The notes below the pieces were generated by a model, which ran no database searches, was not told the DNA's origin, and saw nothing but the letters and a program-made list of their open reading frames with translations. Position numbers and translations under genes: made by a program. A stretch of 64,000 nt of DNA from a virus: positions 1-64,000 of the IMG/VR virus record IMGVR_UViG_3300033273_000252, one strand, 5' to 3'. This document shows positions 40,097 to 49,022 of this stretch, one piece after another. How positions within the stretch are numbered: the stretch's first letter is position 1; each line of letters opens with the position of its first letter.

Positions 40097-41365
40097 TTAC
40101 ACTTTCTTTAGTTTAGGTAATTTCAAACCAACTTGAGTCGGGCCTTGACCAGCACTATGAGTGTCAAGTATCTTTGACAATTTACTTGTCATATGTTCCT
40201 TCGTAAAGTTAGTTTTTACATAATGTCTATTCTTACGAGATTGCTCGTGAGCTTTCTTGTAGTTAGTATAAATAGCCTTCATTGTACCAGAAGCTTGTCC
40301 ATAATTAATTTTAAACCACTTTGAACCCTTTCTAATCCAATCATTAGTAGCGGATGGATGTACATCTTGTAGTTTACCACCAACTAAAAAGTTGAAGTTT
40401 GGATTCAAGAAGTCTAAGTGACCTGACCAAGCAGATACAGCAATTGGCTTTCCACTTACACAAGCTTCTAACAAGGGTCTACCAAACCCTTCACCGTGAG
40501 TAAATGAAACGTGTGCTTTTACCTTCGGATGATTGTATAATGAATTCATTTCCTCATCTGATAAATCACCATCAAGGATGTATACGTTAGGTAGATTTTT
40601 AGAACCAAGTGAATTACTAATCACCTCTATACGTTTTTTGATTTCGTGTACACTTGTGATAGATGGCCCACCAATAGATGTTTTCAAAATGAGAGCTGGT
40701 TTTACTTTCTTATTTTTAAATGTGTTTAAGAATGTGTGAATCAGCCCACCAATATTCTTTCTATCTTCACCAGGTATACCTTGTAACCAATGACCTACAA
40801 ACAAGAAAGCAAACGATTCATCTACTTGTGACATCATATCTTTTACAGACTGATGTACTTCAAGCTTATGGTCATATATTTTTGAGTCAAATCCTTCAAA
40901 CAAAACTTCAACGGGTTTGGTAAGACCAATCTCACCGATTTTTTGTTTTGTCTTATCATCTACTTTATCATATTTAACTGATAATGTTTTTGCCGAATGA
41001 TTCGAAGATACGATGTTTAAATCCATACGATTACACCCCTCGATAAACTGAGGACTAGCACTATCCGTTTCAATAACAGCCGAGACTCCAATGTTGAAGT
41101 TACCAACTGGTTGGAATTCATTTGGAATTGTAATTTGAATCCAAACATCCGGCTTTTGTTCTAACTTTAACAAGAACCTTGATGTTAAATCACTATCTTC
41201 TTGTGAGAGTGCGTTTTGTGGAGTCTCACCCCACTTTTGAGGTAAGATTTTGATATCCCACTCCTCTCCCTTAACTTCTATAAGTGACCTAACAAAATCT
41301 CTTGAACGTGCCCCATAACCACTTCTCGTAGCGATAGGACAACTAACTACACATAACTTTTTCAT
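40097..41365 (-). CDS. GT4-family glycosyltransferase (GT-B)
   Basis: 422 residues. N-terminal SGYGARSRDFVRSL and, in the C-terminal half, VSFTHGEGFGRPLLEACVSG (the EX7E donor site of GT4) followed by KPIAVSAWSGH. Retaining transferase using an NDP-sugar. The C-terminus ends VGLKLPKLKKV, a tail almost repeated at the N-terminus of the next GT4 gene (LKLPKLKKVDPNK). Confidence 0.85.
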   Translation of the reverse strand: MKKLCVVSCPIATRSGYGARSRDFVRSLIEVKGEEWDIKILPQKWGETPQNALSQEDSDLTSRFLLKLEQKPDVWIQITIPNEFQPVGNFNIGVSAVIETDSASPQFIEGCNRMDLNIVSSNHSAKTLSVKYDKVDDKTKQKIGEIGLTKPVEVLFEGFDSKIYDHKLEVHQSVKDMMSQVDESFAFLFVGHWLQGIPGEDRKNIGGLIHTFLNTFKNKKVKPALILKTSIGGPSITSVHEIKKRIEVISNSLGSKNLPNVYILDGDLSDEEMNSLYNHPKVKAHVSFTHGEGFGRPLLEACVSGKPIAVSAWSGHLDFLNPNFNFLVGGKLQDVHPSATNDWIRKGSKWFKINYGQASGTMKAIYTNYKKAHEQSRKNRHYVKTNFTKEHMTSKLSKILDTHSAGQGPTQVGLKLPKLKKV

Positions 41366-42780
41366 ACCTTGTAAATATTAAATCTTTCTCTTGGTTTCCA
41401 ATTTTCAAAACATCCATCAATAGCATCAATGAATCTTTCACCCATACTTTCTGATGCCATTCCACTATCACCTGAAATCCACTCGTGACCTTTTTGACCA
41501 ATTTTTTCTAAGTGTTCTCTACCAGCTCTAAAAGCAAATCCTAACTTTTCAGCTACATCCATAAAATCACATCTATCATCAAAGATATATGGAGTTACTG
41601 GCGAACCTTGAAGTGAACGATTTGATGGCCATACTACATAAGCCCAATCACCATATGTGAGTAACTCATTGTTTTCCCACTTTCTCCTATCGTGTAAAGA
41701 GCCGTGTTCTACATAATCCTTTTCAGTCAATGGAATACCCATATATTCAAAACCACATTGGTCTTGAAGACCACCAGTTACATTTACGATAATTGGTGTA
41801 CCAGCTCTAAGTGCCTCACACGATGCAAGACCGAACCCTTCGTTTGATGCGATGTTAAGAATGATATCACCTGAGTTGTAATATAGATTCAAATCCTCGG
41901 TTGAGAATTTAGTATTAGTAAACTTGTATTCACCATAGTGACCATTGTGTTTGATTACTTCAGGTATATCAGTACCATTGTTATCACTTGGTACAGTGTG
42001 TAAGAACAAACATACTTTCTTATCTTGATGTTGTTTAGCAAACTCGTTAAATGCAAGTACTACATCACCTGGCACTTTTCTACGAATGTTTCTATTATTC
42101 CATAGAACCACAAAATCAAACTCAGTCAATCCAAACTTTTCTTTGAACTTCACCAACTTTTCATCATCTGATGGAACTGGTTTGAAAAGTTTAGATACTC
42201 CGTGTGGAATATACTTGTATGCCCAATCTTCCTTTGCCATACCATACTTCTCAAGGGTTCTCTTGTTAATACCATATGTTTGTTTTGAGATTGACATCAA
42301 CAAATCACAACTTGCGTAGAACGGAGCGTTCCACATTGGGTCTGGTAATGAATCCCAAATGTTATAATACATAATAGGACATATTTGCCTAACCTCGTTT
42401 TCCATATCATACAACCATTTCCAAAAACGCGGGTCGGTAAAGTGTAGGATAGCATCTGGCTTTTCAAGGTTTATCAACTCCCTAAGAACACCAGGATTTC
42501 CGTAACCTGTATGTGCGTATATCTTTACATCGGCATCTTCAACACCAGTTTCCTTTCTCACATCTTCTGAAATATCAAATTTCTTTCCGTGGTCTGGATG
42601 TTTTAGTGCCGCACCTAACTGAACCCAATCGTATTTGTGAACAGTTGATAGTACAATCTCTTTTGATTGTGTAGCGATACCACTATGTACTCTAAGGTCA
42701 TCCGAAAGAAGTAGAATCTTTTTCTTCTTCGGTTTATTTGGGTCTACCTTTTTTAGTTTAGGTAGTTTTAATTCTTGCAT
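41362..42780 (-). CDS. GT4-family glycosyltransferase (GT-B)
   Basis: 472 residues. KKILLLSDDLRVHSGIATQ at the N-terminus (nucleotide-sugar acceptor side), then ASNEGFGLASCEALRAG near residue 310 with the EX7E motif of GT4. The N-terminal LKLPKLKKVDPNKPKKKK matches the C-terminal tail of the following GT4 protein. Probably the first gene of its own transcript. Confidence 0.85.
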   Translation of the reverse strand: MQELKLPKLKKVDPNKPKKKKILLLSDDLRVHSGIATQSKEIVLSTVHKYDWVQLGAALKHPDHGKKFDISEDVRKETGVEDADVKIYAHTGYGNPGVLRELINLEKPDAILHFTDPRFWKWLYDMENEVRQICPIMYYNIWDSLPDPMWNAPFYASCDLLMSISKQTYGINKRTLEKYGMAKEDWAYKYIPHGVSKLFKPVPSDDEKLVKFKEKFGLTEFDFVVLWNNRNIRRKVPGDVVLAFNEFAKQHQDKKVCLFLHTVPSDNNGTDIPEVIKHNGHYGEYKFTNTKFSTEDLNLYYNSGDIILNIASNEGFGLASCEALRAGTPIIVNVTGGLQDQCGFEYMGIPLTEKDYVEHGSLHDRRKWENNELLTYGDWAYVVWPSNRSLQGSPVTPYIFDDRCDFMDVAEKLGFAFRAGREHLEKIGQKGHEWISGDSGMASESMGERFIDAIDGCFENWKPRERFNIYKV

Positions 42781-42828
42781 ATCGTAACTCTCTTGTTTTG
42801 TTTGATATAAATATACGAAAAATATTTA

Positions 42829-43173
42829 TTAAATCCTATTATAATCATCTTCAATTCGGACAATATCATCCTCACCAAAATATGTTCCTGTTTGAACTTC
42901 TATGAACTCAACAACTTCATCAGTTTCATTCCAAGCTCTATGTTTTGCTCCCAAAGGAATCTTTATACTTTCACCATAATCTCTGAATACTTTATCATCA
43001 TCCAAAACTATTGTAAGTGTTCCTTTTGTAACAATCCAAACTTCTTGTCGTTTATTGTGATATTGGTATGATAACTTTTGTCCAGGATTTACTGTAATCT
43101 TTTTGACCTTACATTCAGTCCAATCATAAAGTACTTCATACTTTCCCCACGGTCTATTCTCTATAACTCTCAT
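42829..43173 (-). CDS. cupin, mannose-6-phosphate isomerase type II-like
   Basis: 114 residues. RPWGKYEVLY at the N-terminus, then PGQKLSYQYHNKRQEVWIVTKG and PLGAKHRAWN give the metal-binding His/Glu set of the type II phosphomannose isomerase C-terminal cupin. Stand-alone versions of this domain occur in phage and LPS gene clusters. It would feed mannose-6-P/fructose-6-P to sugar nucleotides. Confidence 0.8.
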   Translation of the reverse strand: MRVIENRPWGKYEVLYDWTECKVKKITVNPGQKLSYQYHNKRQEVWIVTKGTLTIVLDDDKVFRDYGESIKIPLGAKHRAWNETDEVVEFIEVQTGTYFGEDDIVRIEDDYNRI

Positions 43174-43565
43174 TGTATAAATTTAGCGGTTTTACCACCT
43201 CTAACTAATACCCTACTGAAGTGGTTATATTCGTTTCTTTTTATTTCTCCAAAATAATAAATCTTATCTGAGCCTCTTACAATACAATCATATTGATGTA
43301 GAGGTTGTGTTGGATGATATGGTTTTTCGTAGTAGTCTTTATCCATCCCACTATACAACGACATTGGAGTATGAGCTGGATTGTACTCTATGTACTTAAC
43401 ACCCATTTCCAATGCGAATTTACGAACCCATTTTTCTATACCATCCGTATTACCACGAGTGATGAGAATTAACTCATCACCAAATTTTTGTTTTAGATTC
43501 CAAACAAGGTCTTTTATTTCAACCCTATTCTCATACTTCGGACTGCCTATCAGTGCTATTCTCAT
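43170..43565 (-). CDS. YspA/DUF2493-like SLOG-fold protein
   Basis: 131 residues from ATG 43565 (MRIALIGSPKYENR). IALIGS, then ILITRGNTDGIEKWVRKFA and GVKYIEYNPAH match the cpYpsA/SLOG nucleotide-binding fold (GSR and G-x-A-xG-x-D positions). SLOG proteins bind nucleotides or ADP-ribose-like ligands; DUF2493 proteins are widespread in phages with unknown role. The frame continues up to 43664 but overlaps the lytic transglycosylase. Confidence 0.6.
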   Translation of the reverse strand: MRIALIGSPKYENRVEIKDLVWNLKQKFGDELILITRGNTDGIEKWVRKFALEMGVKYIEYNPAHTPMSLYSGMDKDYYEKPYHPTQPLHQYDCIVRGSDKIYYFGEIKRNEYNHFSRVLVRGGKTAKFIQ

Positions 43566-44061
43566 TGTAGTTGAGTCTTTTTTGAACCTTTCTCCAATAC
43601 TTTTCGGTTTGTTTCTTTTGTAGTCCCTTCGGCCCACCATTCCAACACCTAGCGATTTTCTCATATGTACTTGTTTCGTGATAATGATTTACGATTATTT
43701 TAAACATCTCAATAGACTTCTCTCTATCCCATCTATCATCCAATGTATATACTAAGTCAGACCCACTCATAGATAAAACTATATTTACTTCTTTCAACAT
43801 TATAGGTCTGATTTGTAATACACCAACAGCATCCTCTCTCTTACAATAAGCATTTTCCTTACCTCTACTTTCAACCCAAATAAGAGCTTCTATCAATGGG
43901 GTTAGGTCTCTTGTGGGTTTTGTAATTTTTAGTTCAACTTTGGGAGTTGGGATTTCAAGTACTACTTCTTTCGTAGGAATCTCAATAATGGTTTGAGGTT
44001 CAACGGGATTAGATACCGATGATGTTAAAATAATTGCTGAAATTAAATATAAAACTCTCAT
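43531..44061 (-). CDS. exported lytic transglycosylase (SLT-like)
   Basis: 176 residues. N-terminal signal peptide or signal anchor (MRVLYLISAIILTSS), a proline/Val-rich linker, then an SLT domain: LIEALIWVESRGKENAY with catalytic Glu64, GVLQIRP at 80-86 and ARCWNGGP near 138, as in goose-lysozyme/SLT enzymes. It would cleave the glycan strand of peptidoglycan from the periplasm. Candidate signal-arrest-release endolysin. Confidence 0.75.
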   Translation of the reverse strand: MRVLYLISAIILTSSVSNPVEPQTIIEIPTKEVVLEIPTPKVELKITKPTRDLTPLIEALIWVESRGKENAYCKREDAVGVLQIRPIMLKEVNIVLSMSGSDLVYTLDDRWDREKSIEMFKIIVNHYHETSTYEKIARCWNGGPKGLQKKQTEKYWRKVQKRLNYNENSTDRQSEV

Positions 44062-44064
44062 ACA

Positions 44065-45006
44065 TTAAGGTTTGATTCTTTCTTTTCTCGGACACAAATC
44101 ACTTTTATTAAAAGGACAATACTTACAATTCTTGTTGTTCTTTCCGGCCAAAGCTGGAAACTCACCTTCGGTATTGTAAGAACCATCATCATTGAAAGAC
44201 TTGGAAATAAACTCATCAAAACTTGTTGTGATGTTTCTCATAGTTCTACTTCCGTGAGCTGGTACAAATTGTTGTACTCTCTTTTGAGCGAACATAGCCT
44301 CTTCCCATAGTTTTCTTTTGACAATGAAATACCTAACTTGAATCTTATCGATTGGGTATCCATATTGTTCTGAGAAAAACTTCTTGTATAAGACTAATTG
44401 TGCGGTTTTTGTTTTATCTTTCTTTTGATACTCGTTCCAACCTTTTGTAGATGTTTTAATATCCCAAATCTCGATGATACCATCTTCAATGACTTCAAAC
44501 ACTAAATCAAGGAAACCCTTCATCATAATGTTTTTGTTGGATGTGGGATAATAAATAGGTAACTCTACCCCAACCAATCTCATTTTCTTGGTGGAAAAGT
44601 ATTCAGTCCGATTCTTTTTAATAAAGTCTATGATTTGTATACCATCATCATAGAACTCATTCATTTCATCTTTGGTTGTAAACTTGACACCATAAACAGC
44701 CATCATCTTTTTGTACTCTTTGGCCATCTCATCTAATAAGATTTCATTTAAGTTCATCTCATTAGCAGCCGATGGGCCATCCTTATACAAAACTTGTAAC
44801 CAACCTTGAAGTGTTTCGTGCATCGCTGTACCAAACACAAGATGAATTGAAGGGTCAAAGTCTTTGTGACCATCCATATAAGTCAACTTCCATTGTTTAG
44901 GACAATTAGCCCACATTGTGTATTGTGAGTAAGATACCTTTGAATCACCTTCTTTTTCTTGGTGAACTGGAAAGTTGAATATGTTAGATACCATTGACTT
45001 TTTCAT
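44065..45006 (-). CDS. RecB/Cas4-like PD-(D/E)XK nuclease with cysteine cluster
   Basis: 313 residues. SYSQYTMWANCPKQW near the N-terminus (with Cys35), GTAMHETLQGW (His63), GFLDLVFEV (Asp167), EIWDIKTS (Asp182, Lys184) and a C-terminal NCKYCPFNKSDLC. This is the layout of Cas4/AddB-like exonucleases, with four Cys ligating an Fe-S cluster. It probably processes DNA ends in phage recombination. Controlled by its own TTAACA-type promoter, 5 bp above the ATG. Confidence 0.8.
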   Translation of the reverse strand: MKKSMVSNIFNFPVHQEKEGDSKVSYSQYTMWANCPKQWKLTYMDGHKDFDPSIHLVFGTAMHETLQGWLQVLYKDGPSAANEMNLNEILLDEMAKEYKKMMAVYGVKFTTKDEMNEFYDDGIQIIDFIKKNRTEYFSTKKMRLVGVELPIYYPTSNKNIMMKGFLDLVFEVIEDGIIEIWDIKTSTKGWNEYQKKDKTKTAQLVLYKKFFSEQYGYPIDKIQVRYFIVKRKLWEEAMFAQKRVQQFVPAHGSRTMRNITTSFDEFISKSFNDDGSYNTEGEFPALAGKNNKNCKYCPFNKSDLCPRKERIKP

Positions 45007-45011
45007 CTATA

Positions 45012-45067
45012 TAAATGTAATAAAAAGATTTGAAATCACCAAACCTTTAATGTTAAGAAATTGTTAA
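45012..45067 (-). promoter_or_regulatory. promoter with phased TTAACA direct repeats
   Basis: TTAACA at 45067-45062 and 45056-45051, TTG (45042-45040), 20 bp, TACATTTA (45019-45012), and ATG at 45006. This nuclease gene is the only one outside 0-16 kb with this promoter class. Confidence 0.7.
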
Positions 45068-45071
45068 ACTT

Positions 45072-45479
45072 TTACTTAGCCCACTTCTTTCTTTGGACTA
45101 TCTGAGATATGATTCCGTATACACTTAAATCTTCGTAAGTGTCTTGGATATTTTCACCAACCTCATCTGGCTCACCCAATACAACTAATTGCTTTAGTCT
45201 TTGGATTTTATCGTTCTTTCTAAACCATAGTCCGACTAATGATAGTTTAATATCATCATCAGATTCTAAGTTAGTTCCGACTGAGATGTTACCTGGTCCG
45301 TAGTTTCTTTGTTTTTTACAAAAGGTTTCGTACATCTCATCTAAAATATTTTTAAACTCTTTTGTAGTCTCAGGGTACAATCTTTCACAATACTCTATTG
45401 CGTTTTCTTCTTGCTTATCCTTTTCAACCCTCTCAGAATAATTCACCTTGTTTTTTCTTTCTTTTATTACTTCAACCAT
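45072..45479 (-). CDS. DUF1599-like (nucleotide-modification-associated domain 1) protein
   Basis: 135 residues. FCKKQRNYGPGN near residue 53, WFRKNDKIQRLKQL near 85 and QDTYEDLSVYGII near 112 match the conserved helices of DUF1599. That family is found next to base-modifying genes in phages (Nmad1). Its action is unproven; a nucleotide-pool or modified-base function has been proposed. Overlaps the clamp-loader gene upstream. Confidence 0.65.
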   Translation of the reverse strand: MVEVIKERKNKVNYSERVEKDKQEENAIEYCERLYPETTKEFKNILDEMYETFCKKQRNYGPGNISVGTNLESDDDIKLSLVGLWFRKNDKIQRLKQLVVLGEPDEVGENIQDTYEDLSVYGIISQIVQRKKWAK

Positions 45480-45907
45480 TTTTTGATTTCTTTTTTATCA
45501 ACACCAAATTTTTGAATGATTTCCATCACCTCATCTTTGGATAATATTTCAAGGTAATCCTTGACTTCTCTCTGAGATACTTCAAAATATTTTGATAGGT
45601 AACTCAGTACTTTCTCATTGTATTTATCACTACCCTTTGCTTTGATGTATTTATCAAAACTTCGTTTCTTAGGTAGAACATCTAAATACAATTTGTAAAC
45701 ATCCCTTGGATTGAGCTGACCAATGGTATACTTTTGTAACTCATTGACCAACTCTAATAGTCCCATATTCATAGATAAAAATCTATTGACCATAAATGGT
45801 TCAAAGGTTTTTCTATCCATAACCGAAAGAGACTCCCAAGAGGTTTTCTTCTCCTTTATGCCAGAAAGATGCTGAAATAGTGTTTTAGCCTTCTTCGTTT
45901 CCGACAT
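45467..45907 (-). CDS. clamp-loader small subunit (gp62-like)
   Basis: 146 residues, all helical, no ATPase motif. FMVNRFLSMNMGLLELVNEL and DVLPKKRSFDKYIK are recognisable in T4 gp62 and its relatives in marine phages; the end KDYLEILSKDEVMEIIQKF fits the C-terminal helices. With gp44 (two genes upstream) it loads gp45 at primer ends. The linkage gp45 - gp44 - gp62 supports the call. Confidence 0.75.
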   Translation of the reverse strand: MSETKKAKTLFQHLSGIKEKKTSWESLSVMDRKTFEPFMVNRFLSMNMGLLELVNELQKYTIGQLNPRDVYKLYLDVLPKKRSFDKYIKAKGSDKYNEKVLSYLSKYFEVSQREVKDYLEILSKDEVMEIIQKFGVDKKEIKKWLK

Positions 45908-46163
45908 CTTCGATTAATTCTTTTGGAGTAAATTTAGGGTGTACAGTTCCACAATTGTTACAAATCACAACTGGAATAGGTAACATAGATGGTTGTCCGT
46001 TCGGTGATTGTACAGCCGATACCTCTTTGTACATTGTTAACTCATCGAAGAAAATACCATCACATTGTGGACAAGTTACATTTTTTAACTTACGAACATC
46101 CAAGTTCATAGTTGGGGACTTTGCGGGTTGTCCCATTTCTACAATTTTACCTTTTTTAGCCAT
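45885..46163 (-). CDS. zinc-ribbon protein (92 aa)
   Basis: 92 residues with CPQC (near residue 34) and CNNC (near 70) and strands between: a rubredoxin-type zinc ribbon. It sits between the clamp-loader subunits, as small zinc proteins do in several T4-like genomes, and overlaps gp62 by 23 bp. It might bind DNA or RNA polymerase. Confidence 0.65.
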   Translation of the reverse strand: MAKKGKIVEMGQPAKSPTMNLDVRKLKNVTCPQCDGIFFDELTMYKEVSAVQSPNGQPSMLPIPVVICNNCGTVHPKFTPKELIEDVGNEEG

Positions 46164-47083
46164 TACTTATTAATTCCCATTAAAATGTTTAACATCATCG
46201 CCATTACGTTGATTTCTTTATCAACTACCATAGAATCTTTGTACTGACCATCTGCGATGTTTAAGATAGTCTGACCCACTTTACCACTTGCGTAATTATC
46301 TACCTCATCGTAAAGAGCCCTATATAAAGGAGTAAAGTCCTTTACCTTAGAGTCAGCGATGATTTGTCTGATTTCAGTAAATTGTTGTTTTACATCACCA
46401 GTTTCTTTGAGAATGTTTATAACATTTTCAGTATAGTTCGCTTGAACAGTGGATGTAGCATCAATCTTTAATGTACCATTTACCACTTGTCGTTGTGCAG
46501 CATTTAATACTCTACGAATATCAGGATAACCACTATTGACAAGAACGGCAAGGTCTTCTTTATTGAACTCAACACCCTCTTCATTTAAGATATCAAACAA
46601 TCGCTTTGCCACTTCTTTTTTAGATGGTGGTGTAATAGCGAATGTCTGACATCTACTTTGGATTGGGTCAATCACTTTTTCGACATAGTTACAAGTCAAA
46701 ATGAAACGAGTAGATTTACTGAAAGTTTCCATTAGATTACGGAGTGCAGCTTGAGCATTTGGTGTCAAGTAGTCTGCCTCATCCAAGATTACAACTTTCC
46801 ACTTACGGAATCCCATAGATGATGCGAATCCACGAATCTTATCACGAACTGCATCTACGGAGTTTTCATCCGAAGCGTTGATGTACATAACATCACAATC
46901 AATCTGATTGGTAATGATTTTAGCGAGGGTAGTCTTACCTGTACCTGCTACTCCGTAGAGTAACAAGTGAGGTACATCCTCATTCTCAATGTAAATCTTT
47001 ACTTTCTCAAGGATATGTTCGTTTCCAACATAACCTTCTAATGTGTCTGGTCGATACTTCTCGACCCATAATGAATTACTCAT
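46163..47083 (-). CDS. clamp-loader large subunit (gp44-like AAA+ ATPase)
   Basis: 306 residues from ATG 47083 (MSNSLWVEKYRPDTL). Walker A GVAGTGKT at 44-51, Walker B ILDEADYL near 99-106, SRCQTF (RFC box, arginine finger) near 148. The WVEKYRP opening is typical of RFC/gp44. It loads the gp45 ring using ATP. Overlaps the DUF4338-like gene by ATGA; an upstream extension of the frame is not conserved. Confidence 0.92.
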   Translation of the reverse strand: MSNSLWVEKYRPDTLEGYVGNEHILEKVKIYIENEDVPHLLLYGVAGTGKTTLAKIITNQIDCDVMYINASDENSVDAVRDKIRGFASSMGFRKWKVVILDEADYLTPNAQAALRNLMETFSKSTRFILTCNYVEKVIDPIQSRCQTFAITPPSKKEVAKRLFDILNEEGVEFNKEDLAVLVNSGYPDIRRVLNAAQRQVVNGTLKIDATSTVQANYTENVINILKETGDVKQQFTEIRQIIADSKVKDFTPLYRALYDEVDNYASGKVGQTILNIADGQYKDSMVVDKEINVMAMMLNILMGINK

Positions 47084-48270
47084 CGGCCTACTTCTTTTAA
47101 ATATTTTTTCTTTGCGTCTTCCCAAGACATTCCAATGATATCTAAGTAAAACAATGGTTCTGGCTTAATACGACCTTCATCATAGAGTTTTGTATATCTA
47201 CGAATAGCTTTAGGTTTCCACCAATTCATTGTGTATTCATCACCATCAACAAACTTTTTCTTCATATTTAACTGATTATCATCAATTTCATTACGAAGAA
47301 ACTCATTCCCATTATCATACATCTGAGCGAAGTATACACCTCTTTTGAATCCGTGTTGATACTGAGATTGTTTGATTCCCAACTCTTTGAAAATCATAGT
47401 TAGAATACGTTGTTTTACACCTGATACAGGCCCTTCGATACCTTCTTTCTGAGTAGTATTCTTTGTATACTCTTCAGATTTATGTTCTTTCAACCATTGG
47501 TGCCACACATCGTAATATGTGTCATCTGGTTTAATTGATACCTTTCCTGCTGACTCACCCAATGTCTTAAAGTGTGGGATACCATTATATTGAGAGTGGA
47601 TACCATACAAAGATGTGGTGCCTACTGCGATAAGGGTCTGACCATATTTTTCTTTCCAATAATCTCTAACTATTGGGCTGGTCGTTAAACAGGCGACTAA
47701 CTTACCACCTAAGAAATTGTATCCTAAAGGTTGTGTACATACAATGGTGGTAGCGATAGTAGTGTGATTTAATTTACCATCTTTGAATTTGTTGTCTTTT
47801 GACCAACCAATGTAGGTATCTCGAACTCCCAATGAGGTAACATCAGAACCCAACGAAACTAATCCTAATAACTTACCACTAACTCGGTCTTTGATGTATA
47901 ACTTTACGTTACGACCTGGATTAGCTACGAAAGACATCGTGTGAATCAGTTTACGGATTTCAGTCCAACGAGTGGATTCCTTTGAATCCTTAACAATCTC
48001 AACATATGGTTCAAGGGTCTCAATCTCTTGGATTGTTTGTTCTTTGTTCATAATGTCAGTTGGAGCCCACAATTGGTCAATATATTGAGCCATTGCGGCT
48101 TTCCTCTTCATAGAGTTGGATAAGTCTGAATTCCACTCATCCCACTTCTTGTAAAGAGTTTGTTCCTCTACAGTCATAGATTGAAGATAGTCCATATTCT
48201 CAATGAACTTCTTCTTCTCGTTATCGTAGTTGAACTCTGGCTTCGCTGGTTCTGTGTCCCAAAATTGCAT
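47080..48270 (-). CDS. DUF4338/DruA-like protein
   Basis: 396 residues. The core at ~150-245 reads like the DUF4338 family: DTYIGWSKDN, IVCTQPLGYNFLGGKLVACL, YWKEKYGQTLIAVGTTSLYG and HSQYNGIPHFKTLGES. DUF4338 includes DruA of Druantia defence and transposon-linked proteins; biochemical activity unknown. It lies between the sliding clamp and the clamp loader, coupled to gp44, which hints at a replication-related role. Confidence 0.6.
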   Translation of the reverse strand: MQFWDTEPAKPEFNYDNEKKKFIENMDYLQSMTVEEQTLYKKWDEWNSDLSNSMKRKAAMAQYIDQLWAPTDIMNKEQTIQEIETLEPYVEIVKDSKESTRWTEIRKLIHTMSFVANPGRNVKLYIKDRVSGKLLGLVSLGSDVTSLGVRDTYIGWSKDNKFKDGKLNHTTIATTIVCTQPLGYNFLGGKLVACLTTSPIVRDYWKEKYGQTLIAVGTTSLYGIHSQYNGIPHFKTLGESAGKVSIKPDDTYYDVWHQWLKEHKSEEYTKNTTQKEGIEGPVSGVKQRILTMIFKELGIKQSQYQHGFKRGVYFAQMYDNGNEFLRNEIDDNQLNMKKKFVDGDEYTMNWWKPKAIRRYTKLYDEGRIKPEPLFYLDIIGMSWEDAKKKYLKEVGR

Positions 48271-48271
48271 A

Positions 48272-48967
48272 TTACTTAATTTCTACTAAATAATAATTTG
48301 ATTTAAATCCATCGTGCTCAAACGAAACGTGAGCAAGTCCTTGAGGAGAAATCTTCAATGAAGATGATTTAGCACCTCTATTAGCATTTAGAATTTCTTT
48401 CAAATACTTAGCTGAGAAAGAAATAGGTTCAACATCACCCTCACAAGTACAATCAACATTGATAGAGATTCTATTTGAGTTGATTTTAGAATAACCCAAG
48501 ATTACCTCACCTTTGTTTTCTTTACAAGTGAATGTAAATGTATCTGAATCAGACATAGCACCCTTTGCTTTTGTAAACGTAGATACAAAGTCATCATCCA
48601 TTGTGATTGTAGATGTAAAAGGAGGAAGTTGTTTCAACTCAGGTACAACTGGAATCACCGATAAATCAGCCAACATATAGTTTACTGATGTTTTAGTGTC
48701 CGAGAAAACCAAAGCTGCGTCACCTTCGTTTACATCAACTTGACTACCCAATACACCGAGTAGACCTTTTAGTTGAGATGTGGTGTAAACACCATACTCA
48801 CCATTTGGAAATTCCTTCTCCTCAGATGATACACTACCCAAAAGAGTTTTGTCATCCGAAATAAAAGATACTTCCATTCCTTCATCGGTTGAGTTGATTT
48901 TTACACTCTCAACCTCACCACCCAAGTTATATCGGGCGATAAATCCTTCAAACGAACTTTTTTTCAT
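48272..48967 (-). CDS. sliding clamp (gp45-like)
   Basis: 231 residues, same length as T4 gp45 (228). Beta-rich with SSFEGFIARYNLGG near the start, VYTTSQLKGLLGVLG near 59 (the clamp's recurring helix), YMLADLSVIP and FSAKYLKEILNANRG near 184. It forms the trimeric ring that tethers the polymerase. Own promoter at 48991-49021, followed by genes for the loader. Confidence 0.85.
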   Translation of the reverse strand: MKKSSFEGFIARYNLGGEVESVKINSTDEGMEVSFISDDKTLLGSVSSEEKEFPNGEYGVYTTSQLKGLLGVLGSQVDVNEGDAALVFSDTKTSVNYMLADLSVIPVVPELKQLPPFTSTITMDDDFVSTFTKAKGAMSDSDTFTFTCKENKGEVILGYSKINSNRISINVDCTCEGDVEPISFSAKYLKEILNANRGAKSSSLKISPQGLAHVSFEHDGFKSNYYLVEIK

Positions 48968-48990
48968 ACTTTTTATTGTTTAATGTTAGA

Positions 48991-49021
48991 CTAATATACG
49001 AAATTTATTTTTAATATCCAA
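48991..49021 (-). promoter_or_regulatory. promoter of the sliding-clamp operon
   Basis: TTG (49021-49019), 20 bp ending ATTTCG, TATATTAG (48998-48991), 23 bp above the ATG. Confidence 0.7.
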
Positions 49022-49022
49022 A

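Noticed and set aside
42808-42838. Promoter upstream of the GT4 gene at 41362-42780
   Set aside because: A TATATTTA box and CG context exist, but no TTG at 19-20 bp; kept out as too weak.
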